Shown here piece by piece: positions 1 through 11,956 of a stretch of 64,000 bases of DNA. The notes beneath the pieces are model-generated. The model was not told the DNA's origin. It worked only from the letters and a program-made list of their open reading frames with translations, and made no database searches. Position 1 is the stretch's first letter, and the number at the start of each line of letters is the position of its first letter. The position numbers and the translations under genes were made by a program. The stretch comes from Diphasiastrum complanatum (lineage: Eukaryota; Streptophyta; Lycopodiopsida; Lycopodiales; Lycopodiaceae), in assembly GCA_029204225.1 (NCBI GenBank), contig CM055098.1:20931097-20995096 (forward strand), given 5' to 3'.

Positions 1-847
1 GATGTTGTAAAGCTGACTCAGGTGCACCCAGCGTGCCCTGTAAGACTCTAAGGGGTGACGCTCCCTAAGGTCCCAGAGCAAGTTAGAACGTCAAGGACTG
101 AGCCTCCGACCTGTGGTGAGCCAGTCAAGTAGTCACAAGTCATGAGCTAGCTCTGGAGCTTGAGTCATGGCCTAGTCAGGAAGCAAGTTGATTCTGCCAC
201 CGGAACGGCTCCCGGGATCCATGTCTGGGAGCCAGACTGATTCTGCCAGGCTTGCCAGGCTTAATCAGCAAAATAAAAACTAAGTCCCAAAAAGCGTGCT
301 TTACCAGAAAGCACTATGTTTCAGAACAGAGGGGGTGCGCCGAATCACAGTAGAACTATAGGGGGAGTCCGGCAGACAGAAACTTGGGCAGCTCAACCAG
401 CGCCAGGAATCTAGTCGCCAGGTCTCAGCTCCCTCTACCAGCACTAGCCAGGCACAATGCCCAGCACGTCTTGGTGGCCCCGAGACCGGTCAGTCTATGT
501 ATGAATGTAACCTCTTCGAAATCTAAAAAAGTTGATCCTTGGGGATGATTACCATTTCGGTTTCGCCTCCGGGATTGGTCCAAGTGGAAGGACCCTTACT
601 ACAACCTTTTTGCGTCGCTGGCGCCTAAGGGTCCCTGTCATCGACATGGGGCTTGCTGCTATGCCAATTGGTCAGTTTGGCGACCACTATGCCTTGGGTT
701 TCATGTGTGGCTTGTCTTTGCCTTTGGTTACCTTTTGGGGACGGATTCTGAGTTGGCTTTCGGGTTGGTTGGGATTCCAGTTTTCTTAAGTCTGAATGGT
801 TAAGCTTGTTACGTTTCTGAGTTGGCTTTTACGTAAGTGCATGATGG
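1..847. other. Unassigned, repeat-like left flank
   Basis: No gene is supported here. The first 300 bases reuse short words such as GGGAGCC/GGCTCCC, GATTCTGCCA and CCAGGCTTG, which resembles retroelement leader sequence. An open frame at 532-789 has no recognisable motif and is not called. Confidence 0.4.
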
Positions 848-1529
848 ATGAATGTTAGACTTAAGCGCGTGTTGGGAAAACTGCTCAAGTCCCAGCGCCC
901 TTTGAGGCGCCGGCGCAACACAACCACCAGCCAGGCCCAGCAACATCATCCAGAGGGTCACGAACGATATCTGCCAACCGGGCCTTCCGAAGATCGAAAT
1001 CCGTGGAGGAGAACGTCAATGAATTTTTATCCAAATATCCCCACGAGTCATCAAGAGATGGCTAGCAATTATCATTCTCAGCTCAAACCATCAAGGGAAA
1101 AGAACTGCAAGCCTTACCTGCCCTCCAACCACAACCGGAGTGGCACCAACAGTTATTTGAGAGAGACCATGCGGCCATCAGGACTTACATGACGAGTCCG
1201 CAACAGTTACGGGTGAACGCACATTTCTTGTCATGTCCAAGAAGATCCAAATGGACGGAATGCGGCACTCCTCTGGACCAGATCACACTCAACAATTCAA
1301 CTGGCCAATCATCAAATCCGAATATTGGTGGACAACGGATGTAGACGCCAGAAGGGCTCTCTCCGCATTCTCCAGCCACAACATCAATTGCCCCGATCCC
1401 ACAGTCCGCGCGGCAGCCACTTACACTCGGGACTTGGAATATTTAATGGGCATCGAAACAAAATGGGATGATTTTCTTTTTACGGGATATCTCATCCACC
1501 AGAAGCAGTCCAAGAGAACGCTCTACTAA
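848..1529 (+). pseudogene. Decayed coding region, unrecognised
   Basis: Two overlapping frames (848-1192 and about 1157-1529) look like one coding region broken by a frameshift. The second frame has protein-like composition, with the stretches FNWPIIKSEYWWTTDVDARR and TRDLEYLMGIETKWDDFLF. I do not recognise the family. It stops 46 bases before a Gypsy LTR, so it may belong to a retroelement internal region, but no purine-rich tract precedes that LTR. A captured host gene or an old viral remnant remain possible. Confidence 0.35.
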
Positions 1530-1575
1530 ATCGACAGAGTGCCGAGGGACCGGCACTACTTCAGGTCGTGATTCC

Positions 1576-2396
1576 TGTTGGGAGTATTCCCAACAAAGTG
1601 TAAATAGATAAAATCCTCCAATAAAATGTATTGCGAGGGCATGGCATCCTGCGTGTATAAGCCCATGGCCCAATGAGCACGCAATTGAAGTTGTAACTAA
1701 AATAAACTTGACTTGGGCCTTGTAATTAAAATAAAACTAGAGGCCCAATGTCATTTTTAAACTTAGAGATCACTTTTTAGAGTTGGGTCCAAATTGGGAC
1801 TCACATGAATCTTGTGATTTCTAATGTACTTTTTGTGGACCCTTGGATCAAGTTGGGTCCAAGATGAATGGTTAGGATCATTGTGAATATTAGCCAATAA
1901 GATTGAGGGGCAAGGGCCTTCCCCATTTTATAAAAAAGCACCATTTGTACACTATTTGGATGCTTAATGAGAAGGAGAAAACTCTACCATTTTTGGAAGA
2001 GAAGCATCTTCATTTGCTATTCACTACTTGCTATTGCTCTTGGTTGTGTTTTCTCTTGCTTTCTATTTCCATGTTTATTGTTTGCCAATAGTGAATGTTT
2101 TTCCATTAGCAAGCATAAGGAGCATTTGAGCTAACCTCCACCCTCACTCTCTTTCTCTCTCTTTCTCTTCTCTTCTCAATCTCTTCTTCTCCATTCCTTC
2201 CCTTCAACCAAACTATGATGAATGATAGTGTAGAGGAGTAGAATTAAAGAGGAGTAGTATCGTGGTGAGTAGAGTTAAGGGAGAGAGTAGGAAATTAACT
2301 AAAAGTAGCATCTATGCATAGTTAGGCACCTATCCAGTGATCTAACCTTTGTTGACAGGCGGAAGGGTTATACTGCGAAAGATCTTCGACCCCACA
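1576..2396 (+). repeat. Gypsy-type LTR, solo or truncated
   Basis: Begins TGTTGGGAGTATTCCCAACA and ends GACCCCACA. It is the inverted counterpart of the LTR at 28277-29108 through most of its length, including the GTTGACAGGCGG segment close to the 3' end. That second copy is followed by a proper primer-binding site; here the next bases (ATCTTGACTGG) are not a PBS and no polypurine tract lies upstream. The five bases on either side (ATTCC and ATCTT) do not match, so no target duplication is visible. Read as a solo or broken LTR. Confidence 0.75.
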
Positions 2397-2559
2397 ATCT
2401 TGACTGGTGAAGATACAACTTCCCTTTATCAAGATCTCTGTCAACCTGCAATCCTAGGTAGCATCTTGCTTCCCCTAGGTCTGATATTTCAAAATGTTGT
2501 GAAATATCATGCTTCACCTAAGGAATCAGCTCGTCACTTCTATTTGAGAATTATTATAC

Positions 2560-3180
2560 TTGAGACGGTTCTAAATACGTGGTTGATGAAACTGGTGTTT
2601 TATGGCTGGATACGAATAAGGGAGACAAGAAATTGGAGAAAGTTCTCTATGTCTCTACTCTTGATAAAGATCTTCTATTTTTAGCTAAGATAGTCGATAC
2701 ATGCATGTCAGTAACCTTCACAAAGAACTCTTGTAAACTATTCAAGGAAGATTCTGATAACCTGGTTGCTAAAGACAACAGAGAAAGAAATTTATATCAC
2801 CTGAACATTCGAACTAGAATTGAACAAGTCAATCAAACTCAGAAATCAACAGATATATTGTGGCACAAGAGGCTATCTCACATGAACATGGAAGTCTTGT
2901 ACCAAGCCAACAAAAGTCAGAGAATTGAAGGAGTCGAAATCAAAAGTAGAGATATTCGAACTACCTGTGAATCATGTCTTAAAGGCAAGATGACTAGAAC
3001 ACCTTTTAGTAAGGATGTTTATAAAGCAACTAAGGTGCTTGAAATTGTGCATTCAGATATTTGTGGACCATTCGGAGTATTGTCCTGGGATGACGCAAAG
3101 TACTTCATTACGTTTATTGATGACTTCAACAAGTTCACTGTGGTATTCTTTATTCGTACAAAATATGAGTCTGACCAAAG
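2560..3180 (+). pseudogene. Copia pol fragment: GAG-pre-integrase and start of integrase
   Basis: The frame from 2579 reads the end of the protease/linker region (KVLYVSTLDKDLL), then a GAG-pre-integrase HHCC segment (LWHKRLSHMNMEVLY, CESCLKGKMTRTPF), then the start of the integrase core with VHSDICGP and FITFIDDFNKF. It is cut off inside the integrase at about 3180. The start at 2579 is only the edge of an open frame; an upstream frameshift is likely. It resembles family B at 8481-10518 but is diverged from it and on the other strand. Confidence 0.85.
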
Positions 3181-3714
3181 TTACAATCACAGGCACATCC
3201 GAACAGTCGAGACTTACCAATTGTTATGAATAGATAAACTTAGCAAGCAAAAAGCTTATGAAAGCGAAGAGCAGGGAATACTTGAAAACTCAAACTCTCT
3301 CTGTGATCTCCTGAAAAACTCGATGGTTGTATTGAAGCGTAAGTGGTGTACATATAGAGCACAAATGCAAAAGTGCGCAACTCTTTAGTAAGCACTATGT
3401 CACTTCTTATTTAATTTCATTAACTATTCAATAAGAAAATTTCAAGTGTTCAATTCCCAGGTGGCATCCTTGTCACGCAGTTTTGCTTCAATGAGAATCA
3501 AACACATGGAAGGTTGCAGTGTTTGCATGGAGTGCAATAAATGAACCTTCTGGAGGGTTCTCCTCTTAGGGCTAGCCTTCTTATTAAGGTTTGTGTCATT
3601 TTATAACTACCCTTTGGGTTATAGTCCTTCCTTCAGTTTTATTTATTAAGGCCTTCTTACCTTTGATATATCGTTGCATAACTTATCATTGTCGCGAGAA
3701 AAATATGCATGTAA
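3181..3714. other. No gene seen
   Basis: AT-rich sequence between the Copia fragment and the family A LTR. No coding frame, RNA gene or repeat end could be supported. Confidence 0.5.
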
Positions 3715-4362
3715 TGTGAAGGATTTGAGATCCATTAAGATCCAAATATACAATTGATCTTTGGTTACAAAAACAAACAAGGCACCAATCCTGCCAATGT
3801 AGAAAAATCAGCATCTATACTAAGATTGAGATGCAAACTCTAATAGATCTTGATCAAACATGAATTGAAACATAAAGTATTGTTGTTTTCCATAAAATTA
3901 TAGTACCCTACTATATTTCACATGTGTGGATCTAAAAATAGCAATTAATGATCATTCTACACATGGAATTGCAAGATATCACAAGTATAGTGCACCAATG
4001 GATAGTAGAACCCAAGAGAACCATGTATAAGCATGAATGAGATAAGAGGGAGAGAGAGTATCCTCTATTCCCATGAGTCACATCCTTTTATAGAGGTCCA
4101 GAACCTAAATTATTTCTTGGTTTCCCTCCAATATGAAAAACCCTACTATTTTTAGGACTAGATTCAATGTACCCTACATTCAAATTTGAATCTACTCAAA
4201 CTCGACTTCTACATTTCCCACACTTTCAAAAAGTGTCTATTCAAATACTTTTAGACCAATATAAATTTGAAAAATCAAACTCTAAGTCTAATATGAAAAT
4301 TGGCCTCAATTGCCAAATATAGAAATGTAGCAAATATGACTAAACTAGTTGAATTTCTCACA
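3715..4362 (-). repeat. Family A 3' LTR with adjacent polypurine tract
   Basis: Ends are TGTGAA...CTCACA, an imperfect TGTGA/TCACA inverted repeat. The polypurine tract GAAGAGGGAG (minus strand) lies directly next to it at 4363-4372. On the minus strand a CTATAAAAGG TATA box corresponds to the stretch near 4091. Copies of this LTR occur at 7737-8428, at 34047-34198 (partial) and at about 35420-35930 (partial). It contains the near-palindrome TTTCACATGTGTGG at about 3916, a motif shared with family E. Confidence 0.8.
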
Positions 4363-4409
4363 CTCCCTCTTCAGCTAGTTTTAGCATGGACTTTGATAAC
4401 ACGCCAATT

Positions 4410-5196
4410 AATGTCCTATGATTCATGAACAAGTCCTTTCTCAATGCTTGGTGAGGATATCAGCTACACATTCCCTTGAGAACAAATTTTGAAGCTCCAT
4501 CGCAAAATGTTGACATATCACTTCAATATGACATGAAGAACCACATAGAATGTAAATGAGATGATTTCTCCATGCTATCAACTTTCAACTCTCTACAAGA
4601 AACAAACAAGAAATGTGAGTGATCAACATTTTCTTGCATGTTTCCTCCTTCTTTGTCCTTTGTTGCCATGTATCCACCATGACACTCCATGGATGAGCCT
4701 CCATCTCCATCTTGCAATAAGATGCCATCATCACTTGATGACTTGATCATGAATGAGTGACATATTGAACCTCCACTGTATTCATTAAACCATCCAAGAA
4801 TGCTAGTACAAATACAATATCAAAATGATTCTCACCAATGTAGCTAGTTTTACCATATCTTGATAATTTGCACACACCCACATCTTGATAATTTGCACAC
4901 GTCCACATGAAAATGCTCAAACATGAGATAGAACAGTAAAGTAAACTTGAACAACACTTCCTTGCTGCTCCTTTGACCTTACTTGAGTCTTCAATAACCT
5001 GCAAAAATAGATCCATAACATCTTTTTCAATTGACTCTCCTTTGATGCTCTTGACTAGCTCCAAATTGCCAACTTCCTTTTTGCCTTGTTGAAGCCATTT
5101 GAGATCAACTTCTTGATCATCAAATTCATTGAACAACCTTTGTTTTTGAGATCCATTACTTGATTTTATAGCATGATAACATCCATCCACTTGCAT
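4410..5196 (-). pseudogene. Family A unknown module in place of reverse transcriptase (copy 1)
   Basis: Follows the integrase C-terminus where Copia normally has RT. Minus-strand frame 5196-4747 contains MQVDGCYHAIKSSNG, DDQEVDLKWLQQ, EVGNLELVKSIKGES and DLFLQVIEDSSKVKGAARKC. A second stretch (4750-4523) has CHGGYMATKDKEGG. It ends in a remnant of the RNase H C-terminus (CHIEV) and a decayed ADIFTK-like tail. No YVDD or other RT motif is present. Two other copies (34206-35474 and 37165-37840) conserve the module, so it belonged to the family before these copies spread. A one-base frameshift separates it here from the integrase. I do not recognise the donor gene. Confidence 0.6.
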
Positions 5197-5204
5197 AGCT
5201 TCAT

Positions 5205-6303
5205 CTACACAAGAAGATTCCCAAAAGATGTGAGAAAAGCAAAATGAGCCATTCCCACTTGCTTACCCTTCTCATCATAAGTGAGCCTTGAAGGCATTTG
5301 TCTTTCCCTTGATGTTATCCTTGGATTTTGACTTGATGAAGGTCCATCATCATCACCATCTAAAGTAGGATCCTTTACATCAACATCAAGAATGTTACAT
5401 CCATCCACATCACCATCAATAGTACTTGAAGATACTTTTGGAATGCTACCCTCATAAAAAATGACACCTCTACCAACAATCACTTTGTTAGTAGAATGAA
5501 TTTTAACCTTGTAGGCTTTACTCTCCTCACTATATCCAACAAAGTTACCTTTCCTTGAAGATGGATCCTCCTTGGTCCTATCATCAAGACTAATGTTGAC
5601 ATAGCATGTGCATCCAAAAGTTCTTAAAACGTTGACACTCATCCTCCTCTTGAATAGCATTTCAAAAGGTGTCCTTCCATCCAAAATAGCACTCGACCAC
5701 CTATTGCACAAGAAATTGGCACACAACAAAGTTTGATCCCAAAATGGTTTATCAAGATTAGCACTTTATTTCATGGCTTTAGCACTTTCACATAAAGGCC
5801 TATTCTTCCTTTCAGCCACTCCATTTTGTTGTGGGGGTTGTATACTCCCTCTTGATCCCATGCTCATCACAAAAATCCTTGAACTTGGTAGTTATGTCAT
5901 ACACTTCATCTTTGCTATTTAGTAGATAGATCCAACAAAATCTAGATAAATTCATCAATGAAAGTTACATACATCTTAGCTCCACTATTGCTAATTGTAG
6001 TAATTCCATGAATATCCAAACGTACAACTTGACAAGGCTTTGTAGATCTAGATGTAGATCTAGCATAAGGTAGTCTATGTGACTTTGACAAAGCACAAGA
6101 CTCACAAACATGATTGATACTTTTTAAGCAACTTGGAAGACCTATCAAAACTTGTTGTCTAGCCATTACCTCCAATGACTTGAAGTTTAGGTGTCTCATT
6201 CTTTTATGCCAAACCTCTTGAATAGGTATTTGCTCTCTTGCAACACATCCAAATTGGTTAGCAATAACACAAGCATCTAGTTTGAACAACTTCCCTTGCC
6301 TAG
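5205..6303 (-). pseudogene. Family A GAG-pre-integrase and integrase, broken
   Basis: Minus-strand reading shows the HHCC region (VWHKRMRHLNFKSLEVMA, CESCALSKSHRLPY), the integrase entry (VVRLDIHGITT, YVTFIDEFI), then after stops the ERKNR motif near 5810 and the C-terminal part with DGRTPFEMLFKRR, LRTFGCTCYVNI and KGNFVGYSEESKAYK. The acidic spacer before RLTYDEKGKQ is typical of the Copia integrase-RT linker. Several frameshifts and stops make it inactive. The N-terminal side ends abruptly at 6303 against a foreign RT fragment. Confidence 0.85.
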
Positions 6304-6636
6304 TACCTATGGATTGAAGTAATCCGCGTGACAATGGTACAAGAAGAAGGATCATGCCGTACAATCACTAGGTATACACTGATACTATGCAGAAGAGAAG
6401 AGCTAATTGCTGAAGTGAAGAGCGAAATCTCAAAATATTTCGAGATAACAAACCTAGGAGAAGCCAGATGCTATCTAGGATTGCAAATCAACCGCAACTA
6501 CGATGAAGGAAAGATATGCCTTCATCAGTCCAGGTACATTCAGAAGATCCTAGATGACTTCGGGATGACAGATTGCAAAGGGTCCAACACCCCATTGCTT
6601 GCAGGAACAATTCTGACAAAAAAATATGACATCACA
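6304..6636 (+). pseudogene. Foreign Copia RT fragment inside family A
   Basis: Plus-strand frame reads EEKSEISKYFEITNLGEA-type sequence (seen: ISKYFEITNLGEARCYLGLQ), HQSRYIQKILDDFGM and GSNTPLLAG, the RT-to-RNase H region of Copia. It lies in the opposite orientation to gag and integrase on both sides. Its first 45-50 bases, starting TATGGATTGAAGTAATCCG, are repeated in inverse orientation at 8481-8530, the broken end of family B RT. It therefore looks like the missing second half of that RT, moved and inverted. It replaces the protease and part of the pre-integrase region of family A. Confidence 0.75.
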
Positions 6637-7310
6637 AAATCATCATCATTTGCATCTTGAACATCCAAACCATCCTCATCAAGAGTAAGATTACCTTGCT
6701 TGTCTCCTTAATATCTCTTCTTCTTGTAGCACTCACTTGCAAAGTGTCCTTTGATGCCACAATAGAAGCACTTGAGCTTTGATCTATCCTTATTTTTTCT
6801 ATTTGAAGAAGCATCCACTTGATCTTGCCCTTTAGACCACTTACTTTTGTTTTTTCCCTTGAATTTGCCCTTGATTAATATAGCCTCCTCTCCAACTTGA
6901 GATGTTGATGAAGATCCACCTCTTGCTTGAAGCCTATATTCTTCATTGATCAAGATCTCTTGAAGATCAATCAAACTTGGCAAAGTTCTTTGAATGGCAA
7001 GACTTTGAAAAATGTTATCATGAGCATCCAACAATCCATTAATAATAATTTGAACAAGCTCTCCTTCCTTAATGCTCTCATCAATGCAAGCCAACTCATC
7101 ATTCAATACTTTCACTCTCAAAATAAAAGTATTTGGACTTTCTTCATTATTTTGCAAACAAGAAGATATTTTCCTTCTTAGAGTTAATACTCTAGAAGTA
7201 GACTTGGATTCATAAAGCTTCTTCAATGAATCCCAAGCATCCTTAGATGAAGTACTCTTACCAACTTCCTTGAGAAGCTCATTAGTAACATTCATCTTTA
7301 TCATGTGGAA
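6637..7310 (-). pseudogene. Family A gag (UBN2-type), N-terminally truncated
   Basis: Minus-strand frame contains the Copia gag signature (SSKDAWDSLKKLYESKS, LTLRRKISSCLQNNEES, LNDELACIDESIKEGE), the basic stretch KGKFKGKNKSKWSKG, and the CCHC knuckle CFYCGIKGHFASEC near 6770-6730. The N-terminal third of gag is absent; the open frame continues upstream of about 7310 into sequence that does not look like gag, so the in-frame ATG at 7397 is not credible as a start. No PBS was found upstream. Confidence 0.8.
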
Positions 7311-7736
7311 CAGAACTACATAAACCATGTATACTCTAGAAAAATAGTGAGCAACAAATACATTCATTCTCTTATAGAGTAAATATCCACAATTCACTCA
7401 TAAACATATGCACCAAAGTATTGCTCAACAAAACTATTCTTATCAAAAATTGTAAGTACAATGGCTCTTTATAGTCTCGCGACTAGTCCATAACCGCTAT
7501 AACTGCTATAACTACTATAATTGCTATGTATGTGTTCGAATAATTTCTTGACTCTGTTCGTATATTTTTTGAGCGTATCCGAACAAGATCGGTTCAGATA
7601 TTTTCTGAGCCAGTCAAAACTTGACCCAGATCGAATTTACACTTAGAACTTTCGAAGATTAAAATTCTATAAAACATAAGAAAAATAAGATGCAGAAAAA
7701 CTAAATACATACAAGAATAAAAGGTAAACGATCAAC
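7311..7736. other. Unassigned, possibly LTR or leader sequence
   Basis: No coding capacity. On the minus strand there is a TATA-like GACTATAAAGAG near 7463. The words GTTCGGATA and GAACAAGATCGG recur. It may be part of another Copia LTR or leader, but no matching second copy was found in the window. Confidence 0.3.
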
Positions 7737-8428
<692 letters not shown>

Positions 8429-8480
8429 CTCCCTCTTCAACTAGTTTAAGCATAGACTTTGAAAACACTCCAAGTGAAGT

Positions 8481-10518
8481 CCTAGGCTCTTCTTCTTGTA
8501 CCATTGTCACACGGATTACTTCAATCCATAGATACTTCTGTGCATTTGACATGCATAGGTAGGAAGTGATTCATAGATATAACTCAAAGATTGGTCCATG
8601 CAGACTTCTTCATCTAATTCGCCATGCAAGAATGTTGTCTTCTCATCAACTATGTGAATCCTGAGGTCATAAGTGGATACATATGCAAACAATAGGCGTA
8701 AGGATGCACATTTCACCACTGGAGAGAAGGTCTTAGTGTAGCCGATTCCATACTTCTGAGAGAAACCCTTCGCTACAAGTTTGGCTTTATATCTCGAAAC
8801 AACTCCATTCGGTCCATACTTCAGCTTGTACACCCATTTGCATTGCACTGTCTTTCGCTTGTTTGGTACTGGTTGTAGTGTCCATACCTCATTTTTTTTC
8901 ATGGATTCGATCTCCTCATTCATAGCTTGAATCCATTTGTCCTTATCTGGACTATTGATGGCTTACTCGAATGTTTGTGGTTCATCACTGAATCCACAAA
9001 ACTCTTTAGATGTGAAAGCTGAGCTGCCTGACACGAATATGATTGGTGCTCTTCGTTCTCTTATTGATCTCCTGGGAGATTCTTCAAGTACTACAATATT
9101 CTTGTCTTTGTCTCTTCTGTTAGGTCTGAAACTATTTTAGTTTACAGACGTTCTAGCTACAGGTAGGCTTGTTGTCATTTCTTCGTTTGATTCGTCGCTC
9201 AGCTGATGTGGGATTCGAACATCTTTGTCTGAGTGTTCGGGTTCTGCTCCCTCTATCATGGTTGGCAGGTCATAGTACTGCTTTCTTAAGACTTTATAGC
9301 TGGCTAAATCATCATCGACCATTGTTCTGATCTCATCAAACTTGACGTCTCTGACTGTCTTCACTTGATTCGTCTCTAGCATGTAGATCCTTTAGTACGA
9401 TGAATGGTTGTCATACCTGACGAGGTATCCTTTTTTGACTTTCTCATCGAGCTTCTTTTGAAGCTTGTTTGGAACATGTGCATAAGCTGCACAGCCGAAG
9501 ATCCGAACGTGCATCAGATTGGGTTTTCTACCCCACCATAGTTCGTGTGGTATTGCATGAGGAACACTTGATTTTTCTATCTTATTCTGGATGTAGGCAG
9601 CTATAGCTACTACTATAGGCCATAGCACTCTTGGTGCCTTTGAATAGGCCATCATGCACCTTGCAGCTTCCATGAGTGTCTTGTTCTTTCTTTCACCAAC
9701 ACCATTGTGTTGTGGTGTATAGGATGCAGTCCTTTTGTGAAGGATTTCTCAATTGTTGGAGAAGTCAGAGAAGCATTTCAAGATGTATTCTCCACCATAA
9801 TCAGTTCTGATCTGTTTCACTTTGTTTTTCGTGCATCTTTCTGTCCAATTCATGTATTCTGTGAACTTGTCGAGTGCTTCTGATTTGCTGTGTATGAAGT
9901 AGACTCTGACGAACTTGTTGTAATCGTCAATGAAGGTGATGTAGTATTTCAAGTCTCCTACTGATATCACGTCGAAAGGTTTGCAAATGTCTGAATGTAC
10001 CAGCTCCATAATCTATGTCGTTCTGAAGGAGTCCCTGGTGAAAGGAGAACGAGACATCTTCTCTTTCATGCACGCATCATAGGTTGTCAAATTTGTTGCA
10101 TTCGTGATGCTTATTCCTGTGATAGCTCCATGTTGGCATGCTTGATACAATGTCATTGGGTTCATGTGGCATAGTCTTTTGTGCCATAGAACATTTGTAG
10201 ATTCTTGAGCTTAGTGTGCTTGATCTGCTGGTAGGCGTACCTTCAACTGATACAAGTTGCCCTTTTGTCTTCCATGTGTAATTAGTCTTGGTGCTGGCAT
10301 CAACAATATTGCATGTTTCGTTTGAAAACGTCACGCGCATCCCAACGTTTGTTATTCTTGCAACTGAGAGAAAGTCTTGTTGTAGTGTGGGTACAAATAG
10401 AACATCGTCTAATCGTTGGTTTTTGTTGTTTGTGTTGAGCCATAGCGAAACAATGCCATTCACTTGATGTCTTGATCCGTCTCCAAGAACTATGTATCTG
10501 GATGGATCTGTACTTCAA
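8481..10518 (-). pseudogene. Copia pol, family B, truncated at both ends
   Basis: Minus-strand order is: protease/linker (VLFVPTLQQDFLSVARI) and a decayed pre-integrase stretch; integrase core (VHSDICKPF, YITFIDDYNKF, QIRTDYGGEYI); integrase C-terminus (HELWWGRKPNLMHVRIFGC, LQKKLDEKVKKGYLV); acidic linker; RT N-terminus (MNEEIESMKKNEVWTLQPV, KWVYKLKYGPNG, ARLVAKGFSQ-like KAKLVAKGFSQKYG, HRSIYGLK). RT ends at 8481 against family A sequence, just before the YVDD box. Several frames are needed, so it is a pseudogene. The missing RT half appears inverted at 6304-6636. Confidence 0.88.
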
Positions 10519-10561
10519 AAGTCAGACATTATTTGTCTAGACGTAATGAAGTGAGAGGTTA

Positions 10562-11888
10562 TGTTGGAATTAAGCGCACAGTTGTCTCCTTGGAATTACA
10601 AGTCAGACAACCAATTTATTTGAAGAACATCTACAACGGGCTTCCGGCTGATCTCTAGCAAAAGGTAACCAATTCTATCATAATTTCAAGTTCAGATGTT
10701 AAGTTCAATAATTTGAAGTCATTGAAGACTTGGCCATCTTCAAGGACTTCCACGAAATTAGCATTTAGAACAAGTCTACAGAAATACATTACTTTCACGA
10801 CAGTCTGCAAAAAATACTCTAAGTGTTGTGATAGTTTGCAGAAATGAGCTATGTTTGTGATAACTTCGTCTTTTTTGCATTTCCTCGAAATGCGACACTT
10901 AGACACAGTTCAAAGTTCAACCATTTTAGGGCACCTTCAGCTTTTTCGCAAAATGCGAAGAGAGAGAAAATTCTTGAAGGTCATCTACTTCAAGACTTGA
11001 ACTGTTTTAGGGCACCTTCGGATTTTTCGCAAAAACTCGAAGAGAGAAAAAAACCAAAGGTCGTCTATTTTGAACAAAGAATGCCCCCATCCACTTCGCA
11101 TAATTTGCGAAGTGAGAGAAAGCCACTTCTCCTAAAAGCGAAGTGAGAGAATTTGCGACGTCCTCATCCGCGTCAACATTCCTAATTTGTTGACCGTATA
11201 TACAATGTATAGTTGTCACAAAATCCATACACAACGGTTTACCTAATTAGGTGACAAACATTTAATGTAGTTAATACATGGATGCAATCTATGAATAAAT
11301 CATCCCAACACAAATTACTGGACGCTCCGTCCATGAGACGTATTATTTGAGCCTTCCAGTTACACCGCCATTTTGGTTGTAATTGCTATTTTATTGTGCT
11401 TCAATATAGTATAGCAGCAGCACACTTTTCTATCTGTGTATAACGTAGATGAATGCTTGTTGTGATTGAATGCACTTTATCGTTGTTTGATCGCGCTTGT
11501 TTACTCACTCTGATCAGAACACAGACGTCTACGACTCCTCAGTTTCTGATTAGACGATGGCTATCTTTGATGTCTGAGGAATTCACGATATCATATTGCT
11601 CTTTCCATCTATTTCAAAACCAAACTTCACATTGAATCCATTTTTCAGTAATACCACACACAAACCATTTCTAATCTCTTCCGTGGATTGTACTCTTGTT
11701 TTTGTGAGTATAAATTAATTTTTAAGATCTTGTTGGGCAATTAGAACACTTAAAGCTGTGATTATATTTAGCATAAGCTTTCTATTAGACTATTTTTGCA
11801 TCTAGCAGCTGATTGTAATGGGTGAGCTGTTCCGCAATATTCCTGTTCTCTTCTCCGTTCGCGTTCTTCTATCTCCCTTGCCCCATCA
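10562..11888 (+). repeat. Probable 5' LTR of Copia family D
   Basis: The right end is firm: CCCCATCA, two bases, then a tRNA-Met PBS. The left end is taken as the Copia-like start TGTTGGAATTAAG at 10562, giving 1,327 bp, but no second LTR was found to prove it. A TATA-like ACCGTATATACAATG lies near 11190. At 10900-11160 there is a degenerate duplication (GGGCACCTTC...TTTTTCGCAAAA twice) and hairpin-forming GCGAAG/CTTCGC words. Confidence 0.5.
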
Positions 11889-11891
11889 GAT

Positions 11892-11904
11892 TGGTATCAA
11901 AGCG
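11892..11904 (+). other. Primer-binding site of family D
   Basis: TGGTATCAAAGCG matches the complement of the initiator tRNA-Met 3' end used by plant Copia (TGGTATCAGAGC) with one change. It follows the LTR end by a few bases and precedes the gag ATG by about 65 bases. Confidence 0.8.
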
Positions 11905-11956
11905 TAGCTCATATAAACCGAGAGATTAAGTGTGTTCTATTTGTATTACTATTAGT

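Noticed and set aside
532-789. 85-residue open frame, hydrophobic C-terminal half
   Set aside because: No motif, no homologous copy in the window, sits in word-repeat sequence.
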